Source: Flavobacterium sp. xlx-214 (GTDB taxonomy: Bacteria > Bacteroidota > Bacteroidia > Flavobacteriales > Flavobacteriaceae). From it: a DNA stretch of 64,000 nt. Where the stretch lies: assembly GCF_013874595.1 (NCBI RefSeq), contig NZ_CP059431.1, positions 2,936,623-3,000,622 of the forward strand, read 5' to 3'. How positions within the stretch are numbered: the stretch's first letter is position 1; each line of letters opens with the position of its first letter. The position numbers and the translations under genes are program-made. This document shows, one piece after another, positions 8,967 to 16,213 of the stretch. Below the pieces are notes generated by a model. The model was not told the DNA's origin and did no database searches. It saw only the letters and a list, made by a program, of their open reading frames with translations.

Positions 8967-9701
8967 TTAGTTGAACCTGCTTTGTTCACATTTATGAACA
9001 TCCCAACGCTTCATCATGAAGTTTAAGAATAATTTATTTAACTTTAAATTATCGCTTGCTGTATGTTCTCCTCCGTTTGCATTTTTAGTATCACACATTA
9101 ACATTGTTGAACCTCTTAATGCATATTTTTCGCCATTAGTATATAGTATTATTTTCATTGTTCCGGGATCCATTCCGCCTCTACAAATTAAAACATAAGG
9201 TATGGTTATTTCAGAAATTCCATCATTGTTTAAATCTGTAATTGTTGTAGCCTTGGGTATAAATCCAGTAAACCAATCAACACCAAAACATTCATTAAAA
9301 TCGTACATTTTCCAAGAAAGACTAAATTTAGTTTCACCTTGTTTTTGCTCAAACAAATACACATATAATTCAGATTTGTCTTGAATAGTGTATTCATTAG
9401 TTGCTTTTTCGTAATCTTTCCAATTAAACTGTCCTGTTACAGTTTGTATTAACATTTTATCACCCAATGTATCTTTCCATTTTAAAGCCTCAACAACAGT
9501 GCCTCTAAAATCTAAATATTTTGGAATATCATCATAGCTTAAAGTATCTATTTTAATTTTTGGTTCGGAGTTGTTTTTATCCCAAATACCTAACCACTCG
9601 TTTGCTTTAAGCGCCCTAAAACGTTGTTGCACTTCTTTTGATTGTCCAAAAGAACAAACGGAAAAACACAACAAGGCAAGAAAAGTAATTATTGTTTTCA
9701 T
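8967..9701 (-). CDS. Secreted protein, probably of the M949_RS01915-type surface polysaccharide family
   Basis: A 244-residue protein with a signal peptide ending at SFGQ (MKTIITFLALLCFSVCSFGQ). The middle carries ITDLNNDGISEITIPY, an FG-GAP or EF-hand-like calcium loop (DxNxDG), followed by CRGGMDPGTMKIILY and KYALRGST. I associate this pattern with the family named M949_RS01915 (surface polysaccharide biosynthesis). That is recall by resemblance, and the biochemical role is not established. It is the second gene of a two-gene unit, 4 bases after the 9706 gene, and the pair is bracketed by repeated terminators. A diverged relative with the same DxDxDG layout is encoded at 58160-58723. Confidence 0.6.
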   Translation of the reverse strand: MKTIITFLALLCFSVCSFGQSKEVQQRFRALKANEWLGIWDKNNSEPKIKIDTLSYDDIPKYLDFRGTVVEALKWKDTLGDKMLIQTVTGQFNWKDYEKATNEYTIQDKSELYVYLFEQKQGETKFSLSWKMYDFNECFGVDWFTGFIPKATTITDLNNDGISEITIPYVLICRGGMDPGTMKIILYTNGEKYALRGSTMLMCDTKNANGGEHTASDNLKLNKLFLNFMMKRWDVHKCEQSRFN

Positions 9702-9705
9702 GATT

Positions 9706-10170
9706 TTATTTTTTTATCCAAAGATTTGCCACTTCGGTATGATGATAAATTAAAACCCAATTTAGATTTACAGAAATTATTGTTACATCATCAGAAGCAG
9801 AATATAAAAACGCTGTCCAATATTTAATAAAAATATCTTTTGAAGTTTTCAAACTTGTTTTTCGATGCCATGAGATAATTAAATCTTCATTATACTGGCT
9901 TAAATTATTTTCAAGAACCTTTCTAAAACTCCGAATTTTTTCTTCAGTTTCACTACTTGCTCGAAACCAATTTGTCTCTATATATTTTTCGTTTATATTT
10001 AAACCATTCTCATAAAATTGAATGATTTTATATATTTTTTTCGATTCATTTTCATTTAATGGAAATAATTGAGACAAGTCTTGTTCACTCATATTAATCT
10101 CATTGAATCTCCATCCAAGTTCAAATCTAGATAGAGAAATTATCTCTTTCTCATCAATTTCAATTTTCAT
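9706..10170 (-). CDS. Hypothetical protein, first gene of the repeat-flanked cassette
   Basis: A 154-residue soluble protein, with no signal peptide or membrane segment. The N-terminal half is acidic and probably helical. The C-terminal half has aromatic-rich strands (KYWTAFLYSASDDVTIISV, then NWVLIYHH). I do not recognise the family. The SDDVTI...W.L.YHH pattern recalls small fold families used in immunity or stress proteins, but that is only a resemblance. It reads into the 8967 gene with a 4-base gap. The ATG at 10170 is followed at once by conserved-looking charged sequence. Confidence 0.6.
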   Translation of the reverse strand: MKIEIDEKEIISLSRFELGWRFNEINMSEQDLSQLFPLNENESKKIYKIIQFYENGLNINEKYIETNWFRASSETEEKIRSFRKVLENNLSQYNEDLIISWHRKTSLKTSKDIFIKYWTAFLYSASDDVTIISVNLNWVLIYHHTEVANLWIKK

Positions 10171-10210
10171 TTCTTGAGCTTAAAACTTTGTCCTACTAAT
10201 ATACCTATTT

Positions 10211-10249
10211 TGTAAAAATAAAACATCCTCAAAATAAACTTTGAGGATG
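10211..10249. repeat. Terminator-like direct repeat, copy 2 (right flank of the two-gene cassette)
   Basis: Near-identical to 8856-8895. Here the hairpin is perfect: CATCCTCAAA pairs with TTTGAGGATG and T/A runs follow on both sides. It sits just downstream of the 10277 gene on the minus strand and is likely the ancestral terminator of the Fe-S gene group. Confidence 0.8.
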
Positions 10250-10276
10250 TTTTAAAAATATACTGTGTAGAAGCTT

Positions 10277-10759
10277 TTAAAAAAAGCGACTATGCCAACT
10301 TTCACCAGCAGGTACTTCCCAAAAATCTTCAAATTCTTCAATAGTATTTACTAAATTGTTAAAAACAATGGTATTTGCATTAACTGCTTTTTCTTTTGCC
10401 ATTTTCTTAAAATCAATCAACGATTTATGTGCAATGAATTCACCTGTTTTGTAAGTAACATTCATTTTATCAAGCAAATCAACTTTGAATTTTTGTTCTA
10501 AATCTTGAATGATTTTAACCGAAGCATCAATAGAACAACCCGAAGCAGCATGATACTCTTGATCTACCGCCAAAATAATAAAACGATTGTATTTTATTTG
10601 ATACGAAGCTTTTAAAGGAGTACTATGTGCCGCCCAATTTTCAACAAAATTTGAAACCAATTCGTTTGCTGTTGCTACTTCATCATCAGACAATTTTCTG
10701 TCTGACTGATATATCCAAATACGCGATGCTTTAGGCATCTCTTCAAAAGGTACAAACAT
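10277..10759 (-). CDS. Conserved flavobacterial protein, often labelled ABC transporter ATPase
   Basis: A 160-residue cytosolic protein starting MFVPFEEMPKASRIWIYQSD. It is a conserved companion of the CCG-domain Fe-S protein in Flavobacteriia. Automatic annotation often calls it an ABC transporter ATPase, but no Walker A, Walker B or ABC signature is present, so that name is not supported. A CSIDAS segment (residues near 78) and a C-terminal WHSRFF are visible. Only 2 bases separate it from the upstream Fe-S gene, so it is the last gene of that operon. The function is unknown. Confidence 0.75.
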   Translation of the reverse strand: MFVPFEEMPKASRIWIYQSDRKLSDDEVATANELVSNFVENWAAHSTPLKASYQIKYNRFIILAVDQEYHAASGCSIDASVKIIQDLEQKFKVDLLDKMNVTYKTGEFIAHKSLIDFKKMAKEKAVNANTIVFNNLVNTIEEFEDFWEVPAGESWHSRFF

Positions 10760-10761
10760 AA

Positions 10762-11553
10762 TTATAAGTCTTGTGCATTTGAAATTAATTCAGCTACATC
10801 CAACACTTGAACTTCACCTTCTTTGTGATTAAATTTAACACCATCAGTCAACATGGTGTTACAAAACGGACAACCTGCCGCAATAATATCTGGTTTTACT
10901 TCTAAAGCGTCATCGGTACGTTCCATGTTTACATCTTTGTTACCTTTTTCAGGTTCTTTAAACATTTGCGCACCACCAGCACCACAGCACAAACCGTTTG
11001 CTTTTGCACGTTTCATTTCTACCAACTCGGCATCTAATTTTTGGATTAAATCACGAGGTGCTTCATAAATTTTATTTGCACGACCTAAATAACAAGGGTC
11101 GTGGAAGGTAATGCGTTTTCCTTTAAACTGACCGCCTTCAATTGTTAAGCGACCTTCCTCAAGTAACGATTTTAAAAATTCTGTATGATGTACTACTTCA
11201 TAAGCACCACCTAAACCAGGGTATTCGTTTTTCAACGTATTAAAACAATGCGGGCAAGCTGTTACAATTTTCTTTACTTCGTAACCATCAAATACTTGAA
11301 TATTCATCATGGCTTGCATTTGAAACAAAAATTCGTTTCCAGCACGCTTTGCAGGATCTCCTGTACAACTTTCTTCTGCACCCAAAACAGCAAATTTTAC
11401 ATTTGCTTTGTTTAATATTCTTACAAAAGCTTTGGTTATTTTTTTAGCTCTATCATCAAAACTCCCAGAACATCCAACCCAAAATAAAACTTCAGGTTGT
11501 TCTCCGCGAGCCATCATTTCGGCCATTGTTGGTACTACTATATTTTCTGACAT
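10762..11553 (-). CDS. CCG-domain (Fe-S)-binding oxidoreductase subunit
   Basis: A 263-residue protein of the heterodisulfide reductase subunit B/GlpC/LutA type. Two CCG domains are visible, with the cysteine sets HDPCYLGR plus GLCCGAGGAQMF and, in the first half, GCSGSF, ESCTGD and ACPHCFN. A last set, GCPFCNTM, is near the C terminus. Such subunits bind a [4Fe-4S] cluster and pass electrons between a membrane ferredoxin-like partner and an unknown acceptor. The partner is most likely the product of 11578-12918, which lies 25 bases upstream. The real electron donor and acceptor cannot be read from the sequence. Confidence 0.88.
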   Translation of the reverse strand: MSENIVVPTMAEMMARGEQPEVLFWVGCSGSFDDRAKKITKAFVRILNKANVKFAVLGAEESCTGDPAKRAGNEFLFQMQAMMNIQVFDGYEVKKIVTACPHCFNTLKNEYPGLGGAYEVVHHTEFLKSLLEEGRLTIEGGQFKGKRITFHDPCYLGRANKIYEAPRDLIQKLDAELVEMKRAKANGLCCGAGGAQMFKEPEKGNKDVNMERTDDALEVKPDIIAAGCPFCNTMLTDGVKFNHKEGEVQVLDVAELISNAQDL

Positions 11554-11577
11554 GATTTTTTAATTTTTAGTGTGTTG

Positions 11578-12918
11578 TTAATTTTCGTCTTTCCAGTTTA
11601 AACGGTCTAATTGACTGTATTGCCATGGAGCGCCGTTGTTTTCGATATTTGTCATCATGGTATTTAATTCCATTGGCGCAGCACTTTGCTCCATAACTAA
11701 ATATCTTCTCATATCCATAATAATTGACAATGGACTGATTTCTATTGGACATTCTTCAACACACGCATTACAAGAAGTACATGCCCATAATTCTTCTGGT
11801 GTAATATAATCGTTTAATAATGATTTTCCATCTTCTACGAAAGTTCCTTTATTTAGGTCGATATTTTTACCAACTTCTTCTAAACGATCACGCGTTTTCA
11901 TCATAATATTACGAGGCGATAATTGTTTGCCTGTAATATTTGCAGGACAAGAAGAAGTACAGCGCCCGCATTCTGTACAAGAATAAGCATTTAATAATTG
12001 TACGCGGTTTAAATCCATAACATCCGAAGCTCCAAATTTTGCTGGTGCAGCATTCTCATCTGGTGCAGGTGCAGCAAACGGATCAGCATTAGGATCCATC
12101 ATTAATTTTACTTCGTTTGTTACTGCTTGTAAATTATCAAACTGACCCAATGGATTTAAATTAGCAAAATATGTATTTGGGAAAGCCAATAAAATGTGCA
12201 AGTGCTTAGAATAGTACAAATAATTTAGGAAAGAAAGTACCATCATAAAGTGACCCCACCAACCAATACGTTCTAAAACATGCAAAGTACCCTCGCTCAT
12301 AGATCCAAAAACAGCAGGACCAATAAACTGTGAAATAGTAAAATTAAATGAGCCTTGACCTTCAAAATGCGATTTACCCATGTTGTATAAAACTTCATCG
12401 GTACCATTCATTGTAAAAATGCAGATAACCAAAATAAGTTCCATCATTAAAATTAAGTTGGCATCTTTCTTTGGCCAACCTATCATTTCTTTCATGTTTA
12501 AACGAGGTAATTTTAATAAATTTCTTCGTGATAAAAAGAAAATGGTTGCTATTAAAGCTCCAACAGAAACTATTTCTATTAAGCTAATAATAAAAGTATA
12601 TAAGCCTCCTAGTGGTTCTTTAAAAATACGGTGTGTACCAAAAATTCCATCAATAAAAATCTCGATTAGCTCAATTTGAGTAATCATAAAAGCTGCATAA
12701 ATAGCAAAGTGTAACAATGCTGGAATAGGACGAGCAAACATCTTTTTTTGGCCAAAGGCTACTAAAAGCATGTTTTTCCATCGTTCAGAAGATCGGTCTG
12801 TTCTGTCTACAGCTTGCCCTAACATAATGTTGCGATAGATTTTTTTAGCATTTATTGCAAAAAAACCAAATCCTACCACAGTTAAAGCTATAAATATAAT
12901 ACTGCTTAAAATTTGCAT
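11578..12918 (-). CDS. Membrane-bound 4Fe-4S ferredoxin-type oxidoreductase subunit
   Basis: A 446-residue protein. The N-terminal part (residues 1-260) holds about five or six membrane segments like a heme-b or NarI/DsrM-type anchor. The C-terminal cytosolic part has two 4Fe-4S motifs: CTECGRCTSSCPA and CTSCNACVEECPI. It pairs with the CCG-domain protein downstream to form a HdrBC-like or GlpBC-like module that probably exchanges electrons with the quinone pool. Between anchor and clusters is a short low-complexity stretch (ADPFAAPAPDENAAPA). The order amidase, mlaD, this gene, CCG protein, 160-residue protein is a regular flavobacterial arrangement. Confidence 0.87.
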   Translation of the reverse strand: MQILSSIIFIALTVVGFGFFAINAKKIYRNIMLGQAVDRTDRSSERWKNMLLVAFGQKKMFARPIPALLHFAIYAAFMITQIELIEIFIDGIFGTHRIFKEPLGGLYTFIISLIEIVSVGALIATIFFLSRRNLLKLPRLNMKEMIGWPKKDANLILMMELILVICIFTMNGTDEVLYNMGKSHFEGQGSFNFTISQFIGPAVFGSMSEGTLHVLERIGWWGHFMMVLSFLNYLYYSKHLHILLAFPNTYFANLNPLGQFDNLQAVTNEVKLMMDPNADPFAAPAPDENAAPAKFGASDVMDLNRVQLLNAYSCTECGRCTSSCPANITGKQLSPRNIMMKTRDRLEEVGKNIDLNKGTFVEDGKSLLNDYITPEELWACTSCNACVEECPIEISPLSIIMDMRRYLVMEQSAAPMELNTMMTNIENNGAPWQYSQLDRLNWKDEN

Positions 12919-12975
12919 TTAGGTAATGAATTAATTATTGTTTTGTTTGTATTTTGTTTTGTATGGTTTTGTATG

Positions 12976-13920
12976 TTATGGCTTGACCGTTTCTTGATAA
13001 GGCTGTGCTTTTTTACCAAAAACCGAAATATTTATGTATCTGCGTGGATTTAATTTAACATCTTCTAGCAATTGATTTAATTCTTTGGTAGCACTTTCTA
13101 GGTTGTTATACATTTGCTCCTCTTTAAGCAACTTACCAATATTTCCTTTTCCGCTGTTTACATCTTTCATCATTTGATCTAAATTAGAAGCAGCACTATC
13201 AAATTTATTTAAAATTTCTTGTAATTTTTGTAATTGAATTTTATCTAAATCGTTAGAAAAAGAAGACAAATTTTTAGAAGTATTATTAAAATCGCTTACA
13301 ATATTGTTGATTTTAGATTCATTTGTAGTTACAATTCTATCAAACTTACCTGTAATAGCATTGGCATTTTTCATAGTAGCGTTTAACTCAGCCAAAGCAT
13401 TTTGTAAGTTTTTTTGCGCCACAGGATCTAATGTTTTATTAATAGTTCCTACTAAAACGTTTACATTGTATAATACCGAATCTAATTTCTTGGCAATAGG
13501 ATCTACTTTGTCACCTAAACCATCAATCATACCCATTACAACACCTCCGTTTAAATAATCTCCACTTTTTGCTAAAGTTGGGTCTTTGTAATTTATTTCT
13601 AAAGCAATCTGTTTTCCACCTATAAAACCAGGCGAATAAATAACGGCTCTAGACGATTTAGGAACATCTACATCATTAGTCATCATTAACTCAACTAACA
13701 ACTTACCTTGTCCTTTTAAAGAAATATGATGCACCTTACCTACAACCATTCCGTTAATAGTAACTGATGATGCTGTAGATAAACCTTCTACATTATCATA
13801 TTCAACATAAAACGTGCGCGAGCTGCTAAATAAATTTTTACCATTTAAAAATGTATATCCCCAAATTAACATTCCTATAGATAAAAGCACCAACACGGCT
13901 GTTTTTACTTCTCTTGACAT
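12976..13920 (-). CDS. MCE/MlaD family lipid-trafficking protein
   Basis: Substrate-binding-type MCE protein of about 314 residues. A TTG 12 bases further upstream could open the frame, but the ATG at 13920 (MSREVKTAVLVLL) gives the usual start and is preferred. An N-terminal membrane anchor (residues 5-25) precedes the MCE domain (about 35-115, with the line TINGMVVGKVHHISL). Then comes a long helical and probably coiled-coil region rich in Asn, Lys and Asp. MCE proteins ferry phospholipids between inner and outer membranes with an ABC transporter, but the permease and ATPase genes are not in this window. The gene follows the SPOR-type amidase by about 30 bases. Confidence 0.88.
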   Translation of the reverse strand: MSREVKTAVLVLLSIGMLIWGYTFLNGKNLFSSSRTFYVEYDNVEGLSTASSVTINGMVVGKVHHISLKGQGKLLVELMMTNDVDVPKSSRAVIYSPGFIGGKQIALEINYKDPTLAKSGDYLNGGVVMGMIDGLGDKVDPIAKKLDSVLYNVNVLVGTINKTLDPVAQKNLQNALAELNATMKNANAITGKFDRIVTTNESKINNIVSDFNNTSKNLSSFSNDLDKIQLQKLQEILNKFDSAASNLDQMMKDVNSGKGNIGKLLKEEQMYNNLESATKELNQLLEDVKLNPRRYINISVFGKKAQPYQETVKP

Positions 13921-13951
13921 TATTGATTTCAAAGTCTATTTCTTTAAATTA

Positions 13952-15115
13952 CTATTTTATTGCTTCTTGTATGCTTATTTTTTTACCATTTTTATAGGCT
14001 ACCAAAAATGCCGATGTATACCCTTTATTTTTAGCAACTTCTAACGCTTTACGCGCGTGATCGTAATCGGTTGTAGCGTTATAGAAATATTTAAAGGTAT
14101 TTCCTTCTTTAATAACCGATATATTATTTAACCCATTAAAATTACTTGGTGTTAAAGCAATATCTTTTCCACTAGCTGCAATTTGTACTTTAAAAGTAAT
14201 ACCTTCTTTGGTTACTTTTTCTGGTTTTGAAGCATCAACAGAAGATGTTTTTGCAGGTTCTACAGGTTTTGCTTTTACTGTATCAACTTGTTTAGGTGTA
14301 TCGCGTTCAACAGGTTTTGTGGTAGTACGATTAGCAGGAATATTATCGCTTGCAGAATGGTACTGTTTTTTATAATCAATAATAGCGTTTGCAATAGAGC
14401 GTGCTAACTCATTTTTACCTTCTTCACTATTTAAATACTCTCCTTCATCACTGTTTGATAAAAAGCCTAATTCAACTAAAATACTTGGCATAAAAGCAGT
14501 ATAAAGTACTACAAAAGGCGCTTGTTTTACACCGCGATTTTTTCTATCGGCATCATTTGTAAAACGCGTTTGAACTTTAGAAGCCAACTCAATACTTTGG
14601 GTTACAAATTGTTCTTGAATTAAGGTTAAACCAATTAAAGATTCCGGCTTAGAAGGATCGTATCCAGAGTAAGAACTTTCGTAGTTATCCTCTAATGTAA
14701 TAACGGCATTCTCTTTTTTAGCAATTTCTAAGTTAGATTCGTTTTTACTAAGACCCATTACAAAAGTTTCGGTTCCTGATGCGCTTGGAGCGTTTTTTAC
14801 AGCATTGGCATGTATCGAAACAAAAATATCGGCTTTTTCACGATTGGCAATAGCTGTACGTTCTCTTAACTCAATAAACTCATCGGTTTTTCTTGTATAT
14901 ACAACGCTAATACCTTTATCTTTTTTTAATAAATCGCCTACTTTTTCGGCAACATCTAAAACAATTTTCTTCTCAACATATACGCCACGTACGGCACCAA
15001 AATCTTTACCACCATGACCAGGATCTAGTACTACTTTAAAATTTTGAGCGTAAACACTTGACCCTACGCATATTAAAAAAACACTAAAAGTTGCTTTAAC
15101 TTTATTTATAAACAT
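13952..15115 (-). CDS. N-acetylmuramoyl-L-alanine amidase with C-terminal SPOR-like domain
   Basis: Amidase_3 family enzyme of 387 residues that cleaves the MurNAc-L-Ala bond of peptidoglycan in the periplasm. A signal peptide ends near VYAQ. The zinc site is complete: VLDPGHGGKD (His), VEKKIV (Glu), FVSIHANA (His), and the catalytic Glu in ILVELGFLSN. The catalytic domain covers about residues 24-250. A Pro/Thr/Lys-rich linker (about 255-300) leads to a SPOR-like domain (about 305-387, FKVQIAASGKD...). SPOR domains bind denuded septal glycan, so a role in cell separation is likely. It is a clear tandem duplicate of the gene at 15323-16087, which lacks the SPOR part. Confidence 0.93.
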   Translation of the reverse strand: MFINKVKATFSVFLICVGSSVYAQNFKVVLDPGHGGKDFGAVRGVYVEKKIVLDVAEKVGDLLKKDKGISVVYTRKTDEFIELRERTAIANREKADIFVSIHANAVKNAPSASGTETFVMGLSKNESNLEIAKKENAVITLEDNYESSYSGYDPSKPESLIGLTLIQEQFVTQSIELASKVQTRFTNDADRKNRGVKQAPFVVLYTAFMPSILVELGFLSNSDEGEYLNSEEGKNELARSIANAIIDYKKQYHSASDNIPANRTTTKPVERDTPKQVDTVKAKPVEPAKTSSVDASKPEKVTKEGITFKVQIAASGKDIALTPSNFNGLNNISVIKEGNTFKYFYNATTDYDHARKALEVAKNKGYTSAFLVAYKNGKKISIQEAIK

Positions 15116-15201
15116 AGCTAATTTTATATTTTGGTTTCTTATTTAAAAGCTTAAATTAAAAAATACGTTTGTAGTTGTTAAAAAACAAACCTATTAGGCT
15201 A

Positions 15202-15232
15202 CAAAAATAGCATATTAAAATTGCATACAAAA
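15202..15232 (-). promoter_or_regulatory. Probable promoter of the SPOR-type amidase gene
   Basis: Read on the minus strand: TTTTG, 18 bases, then TATTTTTG, which matches the Bacteroidota TTG/TAnnTTTG pattern. The -33 part lies within the lptD-derived fossil sequence. A parallel element stands upstream of the second amidase at 16184-16213. Confidence 0.6.
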
Positions 15233-15253
15233 GTAATATACACCGTTTTTAAT
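15221..15253 (+). pseudogene. Fossil of the 5' end of lptD between the two amidase genes
   Basis: 33 bases beginning TTGCATACAAAAGTAATATA agree with the first 33 bases of lptD (16202-16234) at 31 positions. The two differences are both C for T. After base 15253 the similarity stops. Reading on from this TTG gives only a 29-codon frame with no resemblance to LptD beyond the match. It is best explained as the edge of the segment carried along when the amidase gene was duplicated. Confidence 0.8.
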
Positions 15254-15322
15254 GTAGTTACTAAAAAATACATTCTCAAAAAAAGCAAAATTAATTTAAC
15301 AAATAAGTAAAAAAGACGCTAT

Positions 15323-16087
15323 TTAGCGAACAAAATTTTCTTTTTTATAATCAATAATTGCTTTTGCAATAGCTTGTGCCATTTGCTCTTTACCCTCTTC
15401 AGAATGTAAAAAAGTACCTTCTTCTTTATTAGAAATAAAACCCAATTCAATTAAAATACTAGGCATAAGAGCACTGTGTAAAACCCAGAAAGGACCTTGC
15501 TTTACCCCTCTATTTTCTCTTTGAACATCGTTGGTAAAACGTGTTTGAATTTTAGAAGCCAAATCTATACTTTGAGTAACAAACTGTTCTTGAATTAATG
15601 TTAAACCAATTAAAGACTCTGGTCGATTAGGATCATATCCCGCATACGTTACATGGTAATTATCTTCTAGCGTAATTGCGGCATTTTCTTTTTTTGCTAC
15701 TTCTAAGTTTGACGCCATTTTACTTACCCCCATTACATAGGTTTCGGCACCGTAAGCTGATAAGTTTTTTGCGGCATTAATATGAATGGATACAAAAACA
15801 TCTGCTTTTTCTCTATTGGCAATTTTAGTACGTTCTGCAACTTCAATAAATACATCAGTTTTACGGGTGTAAACTACTTTAAAATCTTTGTCTCTTTTTA
15901 AGATATCACCTACTTTTAAAGCTACATCTAAAACTATTTGCTTTTCTACAAATTTTCCATACAAAGCACCCGTATCTTTTCCACCATGACCCGGATCTAA
16001 AACAACTTTAAAATTTTGGGCATAAATACTTGGTATTACACCTATTAAAAGAGAGGCAAAAGCTACTTTAAATTTATTTGCAAACAT
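15323..16087 (-). CDS. N-acetylmuramoyl-L-alanine amidase, short paralogue
   Basis: An amidase_3 enzyme of 254 residues with signal peptide (MFANKFKVAFASLLIGVIPS...YAQ) and a full catalytic set: VLDPGHGGKDTG, the Glu of VEKQIV, VSIHINA and ILIELGFISN. It matches the neighbouring amidase (13952-15115) along the whole catalytic domain, including the long identical stretch ESLIGLTLIQEQFVTQSI, but ends right after the catalytic domain (DYKKENFVR). So it has no linker or SPOR domain. The lptD start lies 114 bases upstream and divergent. It may be a less localised peptidoglycan hydrolase. Confidence 0.92.
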   Translation of the reverse strand: MFANKFKVAFASLLIGVIPSIYAQNFKVVLDPGHGGKDTGALYGKFVEKQIVLDVALKVGDILKRDKDFKVVYTRKTDVFIEVAERTKIANREKADVFVSIHINAAKNLSAYGAETYVMGVSKMASNLEVAKKENAAITLEDNYHVTYAGYDPNRPESLIGLTLIQEQFVTQSIDLASKIQTRFTNDVQRENRGVKQGPFWVLHSALMPSILIELGFISNKEEGTFLHSEEGKEQMAQAIAKAIIDYKKENFVR

Positions 16088-16183
16088 GGTATATTTTATA
16101 TTTTTCGATTCTTATTTATAAAGTCTAAAATTAAAAAAAAATATTAGTAAGTTTGAAGTCTAAAAATCGAACCCACTTTTTTA

Positions 16184-16213
16184 CAAAATAGCATCTTAAA
16201 ATTGCATACAAAA
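16184..16213 (-). promoter_or_regulatory. Probable promoter of the short amidase gene, overlapping the lptD start
   Basis: Minus-strand TTTTG, 18 bases, then TATTTTG. The -33 half (16209-16213) lies inside codons 3-4 of lptD. The same two elements with the same spacing occur upstream of the other amidase at 15202-15232. Confidence 0.5.

Larger units (their letters stand above)
15116..15253. repeat. Duplicated amidase upstream region, copy A (pairs with 16088-16234)
   Basis: The bases upstream of both amidase genes align along almost their whole length. Shared blocks include ATTTTATATTTT next to the start codons, TTCTTATTTA, a run TTAAAAAA, TAGCAT, and the terminal stretch covering the lptD start. 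The match shows that the duplication took the amidase gene plus about 140 bases upstream of it. Confidence 0.8.

Noticed and set aside
10277..10759. ABC transporter ATPase label for the 160-residue protein
   Set aside because: No Walker A, Walker B or ABC signature is present. The name is an inherited misannotation.
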